Assembly (NCBI GenBank): GCA_002448875.1 | Contig: DKAS01000124.1 | Coordinates: 323-11,479, forward strand | Direction: 5' to 3' | DNA: 11,157 bases | Source: Proteobacteria bacterium UBA6920 | Lineage (GTDB): Bacteria > Pseudomonadota > Gammaproteobacteria > SG8-11 | In this document: piece by piece, positions 1 through 6,010 of the stretch | How the letters are laid out: every line of letters starts with the position of its first letter | Position numbering within the stretch: position 1 is the first letter of the stretch | Notes under the pieces: model-generated | Told to the model about the DNA's origin: nothing | Seen by the model: only the letters and a program-made list of their open reading frames with translations | Database searches by the model: none | Position numbers and translations under genes: made by a program

Positions 1-1
1 C

Positions 2-355
2 GACACCCCCGGCTGCACCATCGAAGCCAACCAGTTCACGGCGCTCGCGCCTGAATTCGCCACCAAGGACACGGTGATTCTTGGCGTCAGCAAGGATGGC
101 TGTGACAGCCACCGCGCCTTCATTGCCAAGTATGGCCTCAAGGTGGACCTGCTGGCCGATACCGACGGTAAACTTTGCGCCGCCTACGGCGTGTGGCAGG
201 AAAAGGAAAAAGCCGGCGTCAAGAAAATGGGTATCGTTCGCTCTACCTTTCTTATTGATAAACGATCGCAGTTAGCGGAAGTATTTTATGGCGTCAGCGC
301 CGAGGGTCATGCGGCGCAGATGCTGGCCTTGGTCGATTCCATCGCCGCAAATTGA
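2..355 (+). CDS. bcp: BCP/PrxQ-type peroxiredoxin (thiol peroxidase), 5' end missing
   Basis: The C-terminal 117 residues of a bacterioferritin-comigratory-protein peroxiredoxin are present; the gene starts before the window. Such enzymes reduce hydrogen peroxide and organic hydroperoxides in the cytoplasm, using thioredoxin as reductant. The fragment opens with DTPGCT, the family active-site signature, so C5 of the fragment is the peroxidatic cysteine. It is followed by the usual ILGVSKD strand, a DxxGKLCAAYGVW segment and RSTFLID. The C+5 position, which holds the resolving cysteine in E. coli Bcp, is Asn here (CTIEAN). Two other cysteines remain, C34 (KDGC) and C59 (GKLC). It therefore belongs to the BCP subgroup without the C+5 cysteine, and works either as a 1-Cys enzyme or with another resolving residue. 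Frame and TGA stop are unambiguous. The LysR gene follows after 156 bp on the same strand; I see no terminator between them. Confidence 0.93.
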   Translation, partial: DTPGCTIEANQFTALAPEFATKDTVILGVSKDGCDSHRAFIAKYGLKVDLLADTDGKLCAAYGVWQEKEKAGVKKMGIVRSTFLIDKRSQLAEVFYGVSAEGHAAQMLALVDSIAAN

Positions 356-511
356 CCGAACGAAGCTGCCCCCTGCGGAGATCACCGGTCACTCGGGCGG
401 GCATACGGCGCGCGTTAACCGCATCCGACAATCCTATTTACCCTGTTTGTGCGGTTTACGCTTTCGATTACACTGGCATTTTCCCGGGGAGCAATAGGAG
501 GATGCCGTAAT

Positions 512-1423
512 ATGATCGATCTGCATCAATTGCGTATTTTCGTCGCCGTGTCCCGCGAAGGGAGCCTGACCCGCGCGGCGGATGTCGTCTGCCTCAGTCA
601 TTCGGCCGTAAGCGGTCAGATCAAGGCGCTGGAAGAGTCGCTAGGATTGACTCTGTTTGAACGCGAATCGCGCGGGATGCGCCTGACAGTGGCCGGCAGG
701 GTACTTCTGGAAGAAGCCAGGCTCGCGCTGGATGCCGCCAACAAGGTGGCGAGCAAAGCGCAATATTTAAAGAACGGGGTGCATGGTGATTGCCAGGTCG
801 GGACCGTGTCGGATCCGGCACTGCTGCGTCTCGGCGAATTCATGACCTGTCTGTTTGGCCGCCACCCCGGATTGCGGCTGTCGTTTTCTCAAGGCATATC
901 GGGAGAAATCGTCGACCGTGTACTTCGCGGCAGCCTGGATGCAGGCTATGTCATCGGCACTGTCGACGACCCGCATCTCGAAACGGTTACCATTGCGCCG
1001 ATAACATTGAAAATCGTCGGCCCGGTCAACTGGGCGGAGAAACTGCGCAACGCCGATTGGGAAACCCTGGCCACGTTTCCCTGGCTGTCGACCCCGGAAA
1101 AATGCTCATTTCATCGGTTGACCCGGCAACTGATCGCGCGCGCGGGGGTGACGCCCATGACCGTGATCGAAGCGGATCAAGAGTCTACGCTAAGAGGGCT
1201 GGTCGCCGCCGGCATGGGTCTCAGCCTGATGCGTGAGGAGGTGGCCGCGACCGCGGTGGCACAGGGTGAAGCCTTCATCTGGAATGGAGACCAGGAACGC
1301 ACCCAGCTCTGTTTCATCTATCCCAAAGCGATGAAATCCGATCCCAAGGTGATCGCCATGCTGGAAGCGGTGCAGGAGATATCGATCTCTCCCTCATCAC
1401 CGCCGCCTGGCGGCAGCCGTTGA
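512..1423 (+). CDS. LysR-family transcriptional regulator (LTTR 1)
   Basis: A 303-residue LysR-type regulator of normal family length. The N-terminal winged HTH spans about residues 3-62: LHQLRIFVAV, the SLTRAAD helix, SAVSGQIKALEESLG recognition region and LTxAG wing. A linker helix and a periplasmic-binding-protein-like effector domain (about 90-295) follow. I chose ATG 512 because AGGAGGA (496-502) lies 9 nt upstream and translation then begins MIDLHQLRIF, the usual LTTR start; the longer in-frame start at 449 adds 21 residues without homology to the fold. The effector is unknown. The regulator is not divergent from a target gene. It converges on the EamA transporter with 3 bp between stops, so regulation of that exporter is possible but only guilt by association. 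The C-terminal tail is Ser/Pro/Gly rich and probably disordered. Confidence 0.93.
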   Translation: MIDLHQLRIFVAVSREGSLTRAADVVCLSHSAVSGQIKALEESLGLTLFERESRGMRLTVAGRVLLEEARLALDAANKVASKAQYLKNGVHGDCQVGTVSDPALLRLGEFMTCLFGRHPGLRLSFSQGISGEIVDRVLRGSLDAGYVIGTVDDPHLETVTIAPITLKIVGPVNWAEKLRNADWETLATFPWLSTPEKCSFHRLTRQLIARAGVTPMTVIEADQESTLRGLVAAGMGLSLMREEVAATAVAQGEAFIWNGDQERTQLCFIYPKAMKSDPKVIAMLEAVQEISISPSSPPPGGSR

Positions 1424-1426
1424 AAC

Positions 1427-2404
1427 TCAGCGAGCCTGTTCCAGTCCCGGCACCAGCTCGACGGGCTGCCGCTGACGCCTGCCGGCGGAGCGGTACCGCT
1501 GATATAAATTGTTCATGATCAACGCGCACGCCGTCAAGGTGGCGCCGGCGACTTGTTCCCGCGCCGGACTTAGCCCTGACAGTGACGAAATCAGAAACGC
1601 CGTAATCGGCACGACATCCATGAACAAAACACCGTTCATCGGAGAAATTATTTTATTGCCCAGATTCCAGCTCAATACGCCGACCAGACCCGCCACCAGC
1701 GCCATGTAAAACAAATGCGGACCGATTGCCAGCACGGTCGCGGCGGACGGCAGGCTGATAACACCCGTCACGAGCAGAACGCCATTGACGGCGAAGACGC
1801 TGATAAGACCCAGCAAGGTGGTGATCGTCGTGTACTTATAGGGCGACCACTTTGGAAAAAACGTGGCGCCGACCGTGTAAACCACCCAACACAGCGCGCC
1901 CAGCACCAGAGGAATGTCGGCTGCATGAGCTGCGGGAGCATTGACAACGGCCGCGTAGCTTCCCTTTGTCAACACCATGGACACACCGCCAAAAGACAAC
2001 AGAATAAAGAAAAAAGAAGCCGCCGGCGGCCGCACGCCGCGCACGGCCCAGGTCACGAGCAAGCCGAGCATCGGCATGGTAGCCATCATTATCGACGCAG
2101 AAAGCGCTCCCGCCGGACCGGCGAGTTGCTGCCCAAGAAAGACGAGAAATCCAAAACCCGCGAACCCGCAGCTGCCAAGAAACCATGCCAACAGCACGTT
2201 TTCGCCAGTCAGGCGCAGGCCCGTAACGCCCTCCCGCATGAGCAACAGCACCAGAAAGGCAATACCCGCGATCGAATAGCGCATGGCGGTAAAGGTGAAC
2301 GGGTCGATGTACATCAATGCATGAGTCATGATTGGAAACATAGCCCCCCACACTACAGTCGCAATAAGGCAGAATATGACGCCTGACAAGTAGCTTGTTT
2401 TCAT
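1427..2404 (-). CDS. EamA/DMT-superfamily transporter (RhaT/YdcZ-like exporter)
   Basis: A 325-residue integral inner-membrane protein with about ten hydrophobic segments arranged as two EamA repeats (about residues 9-146 and 166-303). The first repeat shows the family opening: a helix ending VVWGAMFPI, then DPFTFTAMRY. A short basic C-terminal tail (YQRYRSAGRRQRQ and onward) is probably cytoplasmic. DMT-superfamily proteins of this type usually export amino acids, metabolites or drugs; the substrate cannot be read from sequence. The ATG at 2404 is preceded on the minus strand by GGGAGGAA about 8 nt upstream, a strong ribosome binding site. The gene converges on LTTR 1, with stops 3 bp apart and no visible terminator, so the two mRNAs probably overlap at their 3' ends. 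Upstream lies a 13-bp-period direct repeat that may be an operator. Confidence 0.92.
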   Translation of the reverse strand: MKTSYLSGVIFCLIATVVWGAMFPIMTHALMYIDPFTFTAMRYSIAGIAFLVLLLMREGVTGLRLTGENVLLAWFLGSCGFAGFGFLVFLGQQLAGPAGALSASIMMATMPMLGLLVTWAVRGVRPPAASFFFILLSFGGVSMVLTKGSYAAVVNAPAAHAADIPLVLGALCWVVYTVGATFFPKWSPYKYTTITTLLGLISVFAVNGVLLVTGVISLPSAATVLAIGPHLFYMALVAGLVGVLSWNLGNKIISPMNGVLFMDVVPITAFLISSLSGLSPAREQVAGATLTACALIMNNLYQRYRSAGRRQRQPVELVPGLEQAR

Positions 2405-2442
2405 ACCCGGGTTTCCTCCCTGCGCAAAGTGCGCCTCTTACC

Positions 2443-2465
2443 GCCGACTCAGGCGGCCGACTCAG
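2443..2465. repeat. Tandem direct repeat upstream of the EamA gene
   Basis: GCCGACTCAG occurs twice (2443-2452 and 2456-2465), period 13 bp. The first copy also lies inside a small dyad, CCGCC-N6-GGCGG (2441-2456). The repeat sits about 40-60 bp upstream of the EamA start codon on the minus strand, where an operator or activator site would be expected. Binding by any regulator is inference. Confidence 0.4.
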
Positions 2466-2542
2466 CGTCGATGGCGTTTTTCAGGTTCCGTACCGTCACT
2501 CTTGATTCCGGCGGGAACGCGAGCGGCAACACCGGAGGTAAC

Positions 2543-2570
2543 ATAGACCGCCTGCGTCGGCGGCGTCTAT
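2543..2570 (-). terminator. Possible terminator hairpin after the dioxygenase operon
   Basis: On the minus strand ATAGA-CG-CCGCC pairs with GGCGG-TCTAT around a 6-nt loop: ten base pairs with a 2-nt bulge. It lies about 90 nt past the stop of the DODA gene, the last gene of the minus-strand operon. There is no clear U-tract after it, so it may be a weak or Rho-assisted terminator, a 3'-end stabilising hairpin, or neither. The rest of the 256-bp gap between 2405 and 2660 shows no convincing gene. Confidence 0.3.
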
Positions 2571-2660
2571 TCACTTATTACGATGGCAGGTATGGGAAAA
2601 ACCGAAACCGTGGAATACAGCATCGGCGCGGATTGCTGGCGCGAACCGCGCACCGTTTCG

Positions 2661-3485
2661 CTATCCAAACAAAACGTTCCGCATCGATAGCGACCCCAAG
2701 TCAAACCCTTCCGTCGGAAAACTCACGCTATCGCGGGGATCGGCCGCACCGGCGACATAAAGCAAGGGCAGCCAGTGCTCCGGTGTCGGGTGCGCCAGTT
2801 GCCCATCGGCGGTGTCCGGGTAAAGAGATAGCAACGCTTCGCTATCATGGGTCAGCAAGGCCTGCTTGACGGCCTGGTCAAACTGGCTCGCCCAGACTGG
2901 GGTAATGGCGGTGCCGGATTGCATTTGCGCAAAGGCATCGCGCAGGTTGTGCACGATATTGCCGCTGGCCAGGATCAACACACCCTGGTCACGCAAGACG
3001 GCGAGCGAACGGCCGATGGCGTAATGCTCCCGCACACTGAGGCGGCGATCGATGCTGAGCTGCACCACCGGGACGGTTGCCTCGGGATACATCCAGTGCA
3101 GCACGGTCCAGATGCCGTGATCCAGGCCCCAGTCTTCGCTGAGTCGCGCCCGCTCCTTGCCCAACAGATTACGCACTTGTTCAGCCAGCGCCGGATCTCC
3201 CGGCGCCGGATACTCGATATCATAAAGTGCCTGAGGAAAGCCGCCAAAGTCATGGATGGTCGGCGGTCGGGCGTTGGCGGTAAGATAGTTGCCATTCACA
3301 TACCAGTGAGCGGAGATCGCCAGGATCGCCTGCGGCCGTGGCACCAGGCCCCGCAGCCGGGCATAGCCACGGCTCCAGGGATTGTCTTCGATGACATTCA
3401 TGGGTGAGCCGTGGCCGACATACAGTACCGGCATGCGACCACGGCTGGGCTCAAGAGAATTTTCCTGCACCATGTTTTCACCCAT
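2661..3485 (-). CDS. ygiD: DODA/YgiD-type extradiol ring-cleaving dioxygenase
   Basis: A 274-residue member of the class III extradiol dioxygenase (LigB) superfamily, 4,5-DOPA dioxygenase branch. These soluble enzymes use a divalent metal and O2 to cleave catechol-type rings. The predicted metal ligands are H25 (VGHGSPMN), H60 (SAHW) and H179 (GNIVHNLRD). H123 (LDHGIW) and H237 (HPTPEHWLPLLYV) are the other conserved histidines, and HDFGGFP (78-84) and the C-terminal GSLSMR are also family hallmarks. Length is typical. The true substrate is unknown; bacterial YgiD-type proteins act on DOPA-like catechols in vitro. The gene begins 4 nt after the DoxX stop, so the two are almost certainly co-transcribed. 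The start is uncertain: ATG 3485 has no good Shine-Dalgarno, whereas an in-frame ATG four codons later (3473) is preceded by GGGTGA. Confidence 0.93.
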   Translation of the reverse strand: MGENMVQENSLEPSRGRMPVLYVGHGSPMNVIEDNPWSRGYARLRGLVPRPQAILAISAHWYVNGNYLTANARPPTIHDFGGFPQALYDIEYPAPGDPALAEQVRNLLGKERARLSEDWGLDHGIWTVLHWMYPEATVPVVQLSIDRRLSVREHYAIGRSLAVLRDQGVLILASGNIVHNLRDAFAQMQSGTAITPVWASQFDQAVKQALLTHDSEALLSLYPDTADGQLAHPTPEHWLPLLYVAGAADPRDSVSFPTEGFDLGSLSMRNVLFG

Positions 3486-3489
3486 AGGC

Positions 3490-3933
3490 TCAGGCAGCCT
3501 GCTTCACGATCAGACGATCGAGAGAAGCACGGCCCGCGCCACTGATCAGCAGGGCAATGGAAGCCGCCAGCAGGGCCAGGCCGTATTCATAACCATTGTT
3601 GCTCATGAACAGACCATTACCTATATGCACGGCCAGAATGGCCACGATCATGGTAAAGGCCAGCACCGCCGCGGCCGGTCGCACCAGCAGACCCAGGATC
3701 AGGGCTAGGCCGCCAAAAAACTCGGCACTGCCGGACAGCGCCGCCATCAGGTAACCCGGATTCAAACCAATAGACGCCATCCATTGCCCCGTGCCCTCCA
3801 GGCCATAGCCGCCGAACCAGCCAAAGAGTTTTTGCGCGCCGTGCGCGACAAACACGCTGCCGACTGGAATACGCAAAGCCAATTGACTCAAACCGGAATC
3901 GGTTGCCGTCACTTTCTTCACCAACATATTCAT
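3490..3933 (-). CDS. DoxX-family membrane protein
   Basis: A 147-residue, probably four-helix inner-membrane protein. Family signatures are LALRIPVGSVFVAHGAQKLF, then FGGYGLEGTGQWM, then a second half with SAEFFGGLALILGLLVRP and AILAVHIGNGLF. DoxX/DoxD proteins were named from the archaeal thiosulfate:quinone oxidoreductase subunit. Bacterial homologues are poorly characterised and are often encoded beside quinone- or aromatic-stress genes. I chose ATG 3933 because GAGGAGA lies 7 nt upstream; the longer reading to 4035 adds a basic stretch with no family similarity and runs through an intergenic hairpin. The stop is 4 nt before the dioxygenase start, indicating tight coupling. It may link ring oxidation to the quinone pool or limit reactive-quinone damage, which is inference. 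Confidence 0.92.
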   Translation of the reverse strand: MNMLVKKVTATDSGLSQLALRIPVGSVFVAHGAQKLFGWFGGYGLEGTGQWMASIGLNPGYLMAALSGSAEFFGGLALILGLLVRPAAAVLAFTMIVAILAVHIGNGLFMSNNGYEYGLALLAASIALLISGAGRASLDRLIVKQAA

Positions 3934-3954
3934 CGATTGTCTCCTCGATTTTTT

Positions 3955-3960
3955 ACTATA
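3955..3960 (-). promoter_or_regulatory. Possible internal -10 element before the DoxX gene
   Basis: On the minus strand TATAGT (5 of 6 matches to the -10 consensus) lies about 20 nt upstream of the DoxX start codon. A perfect TTGACA sits at 3971-3966, but only 5 nt separate the hexamers, so they cannot be one normal promoter. A weak internal promoter for the doxX-dioxygenase pair is possible. Confidence 0.2.
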
Positions 3961-3989
3961 AGAGTTGTCAAGTCGCTCTGGAACTTCCT

Positions 3990-4021
3990 GTCTGCGGACG
4001 GCAGAGCGCCGCCGCGCAGAC
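3990..4021 (-). other. Intra-operon stem-loop between the oxidoreductase and DoxX genes
   Basis: GTCTGCG (3990-3996) pairs perfectly with CGCAGAC (4015-4021). Inside that, CGGC (3999-4002) pairs with GCCG (4008-4011) around a 5-nt loop. The hairpin lies in the 98-bp gap just after the oxidoreductase stop. No U-tract follows on the minus strand, so it is more likely an mRNA-processing or stability element, or a partial attenuator, than a full terminator. Confidence 0.45.
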
Positions 4022-4031
4022 GCTACTCCCT

Positions 4032-4673
4032 TCACCCTGCCCGGGCGTCCTGCATCCAGGAAGGCGCGATGTGCGTACCCAGACCGGCGCCGTAGCCGAG
4101 ATAGATATTCAGACCGGCCAGGGGCTCCAGGTAACGGGCATTGCTCAGTCCGCCGGCATCGACCGTGACAAACCCCATGCTTTCGGCCAGCGCGCGCGCT
4201 TGGTCTTTGCCCGGCTTGCTGTCACCGGCGAGGAACACGGTCACCTTGCGGCCGTCACCGAAATCGCCGCCCGCGGACAGGACTTGCGCAAACACGGTAT
4301 TAAAAGCTTTCACCACGTCCGCCCCCGGCACCGCCTTGGCGATTTCCTCCGCGGCGGAGGTCGCGTGGCCCAGGGTGAGACCCATATAGTCGGGAGTCAG
4401 CGGATTGGTGACGTCGATGACGACCTTGCCTTTGAGATCGCCGACGGAGCGCAGCGCATTCACCGCGTCGTCATACGGGGTGGCGACAATCACCACGTCC
4501 GCGTGCTCAACCGCGCGCTCCGGACTGACCGCTTTCACCCCCGGGTGAGCCGCGGCGACCGCTTCGGTTTTGCGCCAATCACGGGCGGTTATCGTGACCT
4601 GGTGACCCGCCCGGCTGAGTTGTTTTACGAAGGCCGATCCCATGTTGCCGGCTCCGATAACGGTAATGTTCAT
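4032..4673 (-). CDS. F420H2:NADP-oxidoreductase-like NAD(P)-binding protein (COG2085 family)
   Basis: A 213-residue Rossmann-fold protein, the typical length for the NPD/F420-dependent NADP oxidoreductase family. The N-terminus MNITVIGAGNMG carries GxGxxG (G7, G9, G12). TARD with R31 follows the second strand and suggests NADP(H) preference through the 2'-phosphate. Family segments VVIVATPYDD, VVIDVTNPLT, VVKAFNTVFA and VFLAGDS are present in order. Proteobacterial members are usually named 'NADPH-dependent F420 reductase', but most such bacteria lack F420, so the real acceptor is probably another flavin- or quinone-like compound. The start was chosen by spacing: AAGGAG sits 1 nt from ATG 4679 but 7 nt from ATG 4673. 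It is the first gene of a minus-strand run with DoxX and the extradiol dioxygenase, divergent from LTTR 2. Confidence 0.88.
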   Translation of the reverse strand: MNITVIGAGNMGSAFVKQLSRAGHQVTITARDWRKTEAVAAAHPGVKAVSPERAVEHADVVIVATPYDDAVNALRSVGDLKGKVVIDVTNPLTPDYMGLTLGHATSAAEEIAKAVPGADVVKAFNTVFAQVLSAGGDFGDGRKVTVFLAGDSKPGKDQARALAESMGFVTVDAGGLSNARYLEPLAGLNIYLGYGAGLGTHIAPSWMQDARAG

Positions 4674-4718
4674 GGTCATACTCCTTAAATAAATGGTTGA
4701 AAGACCGACTTGTGGCGG

Positions 4719-4738
4719 GCCCGGCATGTGTACCGGGC
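4719..4738. repeat. GC-rich inverted repeat in the divergent control region
   Basis: GCCCGG (4719-4724) and CCGGGC (4733-4738) form a perfect 6-bp inverted repeat with an 8-nt spacer. A partial direct repeat (CCGGCATG at 4721, CGGGCATG at 4734, period 13) overlaps it. On the minus strand it falls in the 5' leader of the oxidoreductase gene, so it could act as DNA operator or RNA hairpin. Confidence 0.35.
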
Positions 4739-4772
4739 ATGAGTTGAACTTTACTTGTCCCATTTGATGAGA

Positions 4773-4795
4773 TAAATATAGGTTCTTGATATTTA
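4773..4795. promoter_or_regulatory. AT-rich dyad, candidate LTTR 2 operator
   Basis: TAAATAT (4773-4779) and ATATTTA (4789-4795) form a perfect 7-bp inverted repeat with a 9-nt spacer. AT-rich dyads of this size between divergent LysR and target genes are commonly the regulator binding site. A T-N11-A pair is present (4777 and 4789) but is one base off the dyad centre. The left arm overlaps the best -10 candidates for LTTR 2, 20-40 bp before its start, which fits autorepression. Confidence 0.45.
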
Positions 4796-4815
4796 CTGTT
4801 CCGGATATAGCAACA

Positions 4816-5706
4816 ATGGACCGCTTCCTGGAAATGAAAACCTTTTGCACCGTGGTGGATTCGGGCAGTTTCGTCAAGGCCGCGGACACCCTGGGTCTGT
4901 CCAAGGCGGCGGTTTCCCGCTATATCGCGGAACTGGAAACGCGACTGGGGGTGCGGCTGCTGCATCGCACCACGCGGCGGCTGTCTTTGACCGACGAGGG
5001 CACGGTATTCGACGCCCGCTGCCGGGAACTGCTCTCCGGGATCGAAGAGGCGGAAGCCGAGATCAGCTCGCGCAGCGGCGAAGCGCGCGGGCTGCTGCGA
5101 GTGAATGTACCGGTGACCTTCGGTATTCTGCACCTGGCGCCCCTCTGGTCGGGCTTTCATGAACTGCATCCCCAGGTCCGGCTCGATGTGGAGCTGTCTG
5201 ATCGCGTGGTGGATGTGGTCGAAGAGGGCTACGATCTGGCCATCCGCATCGCCACTTTGCCCAGCTCTTCCTTGATCAGCAAACGGCTAGCCGGTACGCG
5301 GGTGGTGCTTTGCGCCTCACCTGCTTATCTGAAACAACACGGCAAGCCCACCCATCCCGCCGATCTCGCGGTGCACCAATTGATCGGTTACAGCTACTGG
5401 TCCGGTGGCGATACCTGGACCTTCGCTGGCCCGGAGGGTCCGGTCAGCGTGAAGATCCAGCCGTGGATGGTAAGCAACAATGGGGATACCTGTCGCGCGC
5501 TCGCCCTGGCCCATCAGGGCATCATCCTGCAGCCCTCCTTCCTGGTGGGCGACGATCTGGCCGCCGGCAGACTGGTGGAACTGCTGCCCGCCTATCGTTC
5601 CATCGAGCTGGGCATTTATGCCATCTACCCGACCCGCAAGCACGTGGCGCCCAAGGTACGGGCGCTGGTCAACTTTCTCGAACAGCAGTTAGCTTCGCTC
5701 CGCTAG
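4816..5706 (+). CDS. LysR-family regulator, CrgA/AaeR-like (LTTR 2)
   Basis: A 296-residue LysR regulator. The HTH occupies about residues 1-60: MDRFLEMKTF, SFVKAADTLGLSKAAVSRYI, then LGVRLLHRTTRRLSLTDEG. The effector domain is of the CrgA type, recognised by the EEGYDLAIRI segment and the VVLCASPAYL strand. Regulators of this group often respond to aromatic or electrophilic compounds and control a divergent oxidoreductase gene. Here that gene is the F420-reductase-like/DoxX/dioxygenase operon, so LTTR 2 is its probable local regulator. I chose ATG 4816 because MDRF(L/-)EMK is the usual start of the subfamily, although no good Shine-Dalgarno precedes it; the TTG at 4786 would add ten residues lying in the operator. 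The stop is followed by 304 bp without a gene. Confidence 0.93.
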   Translation: MDRFLEMKTFCTVVDSGSFVKAADTLGLSKAAVSRYIAELETRLGVRLLHRTTRRLSLTDEGTVFDARCRELLSGIEEAEAEISSRSGEARGLLRVNVPVTFGILHLAPLWSGFHELHPQVRLDVELSDRVVDVVEEGYDLAIRIATLPSSSLISKRLAGTRVVLCASPAYLKQHGKPTHPADLAVHQLIGYSYWSGGDTWTFAGPEGPVSVKIQPWMVSNNGDTCRALALAHQGIILQPSFLVGDDLAAGRLVELLPAYRSIELGIYAIYPTRKHVAPKVRALVNFLEQQLASLR

Positions 5707-6010
5707 CACCACGGGAGCAGAATCAAACCGGGAATTCGGCGTTATATCGATACGTGACTTGCATATGGCGATCGACAGGCGGTTGATTAGTTTTCCGAAT
5801 CAAGACTATTAACGGCTTCTATATACATGCGTTCTCCCTGCGTTGCCGGGCAGTCACAAATTATTGAAAAGGTCACTTTTTGTCACCCAGCGGCGGGCAA
5901 ACTGAGAACTGGTTAACGTTTTTCCCGACTGTGGACGAATACAGGTTAGTGAATCCTTTCTCACTGAAGTGCCCGGTGATTCCACAACGAGCGCGAGGTC
6001 GGAGGTAAAT
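5707..6010. other. Intergenic region, no gene seen; several short repeats
   Basis: No ORF longer than about 30 codons here has a plausible ribosome binding site. A 6-bp inverted repeat TTGATT/AATCAA (5783-5788, 5798-5803, 9-nt spacer) has no U-tract. GTCAC occurs three times in the same orientation (5853, 5872, 5882), at spacings of 19 and 10 bp. AGTGA/TCACT (5948-5952, 5961-5965) is a dyad with an 8-nt spacer about 45-60 bp before the next gene. These may be regulatory sites for the 6011-6946 gene. I found no convincing -35/-10 pair. Confidence 0.5.

Larger units (their letters stand above)
4674..4815. promoter_or_regulatory. Divergent control region between the redox operon and LTTR 2
   Basis: A 142-bp gap between divergent start codons, the classic LysR arrangement in which the regulator binds between itself and its target. 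Besides the two dyads listed separately, TTTACT (4750-4755) and TAAATA (4773-4778) are 17 bp apart on the plus strand. TTGTCC (4755-4760) and TATAGG (4777-4782), 16 bp apart, are an alternative. Either could be the LTTR 2 promoter. I could not choose a confident promoter for the minus-strand operon. Confidence 0.6.

Noticed and set aside
1715..2386. Long plus-strand open frame (223 codons) opposite the EamA gene
   Set aside because: The translation is rich in His/Arg/Gln with no hydrophobic core or motif, as expected antisense to a membrane protein gene; the minus-strand EamA protein is clear.
2429..2869. Plus-strand open frame spanning the gap between the EamA and dioxygenase genes
   Set aside because: Arg/Gly/Thr-rich translation with no motif, overlapping the conserved C-terminus of the dioxygenase on the other strand.
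3955..3971. TTGACA and TATAGT as a single strong sigma-70 promoter for doxX
   Set aside because: The hexamers are only 5 nt apart rather than about 17; at most the -10 is used alone.
3903..4688. Plus-strand open frame of 261 codons opposite the oxidoreductase gene
   Set aside because: It mirrors the Rossmann-fold gene in a GC-rich region, has no Shine-Dalgarno and shows no recognisable domain.
4674..4904. N-terminal extension of the oxidoreductase to 4904
   Set aside because: The extension lies antisense to the LTTR 2 HTH region and through the operator; the Rossmann fold begins at MNITVIGAGNMG with proper Shine-Dalgarno spacing.
5783..5803. Inverted repeat TTGATT/AATCAA as terminator of LTTR 2
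   Set aside because: The 6-bp AT-rich stem is weak and no T-run follows; it is 77 bp past the stop.
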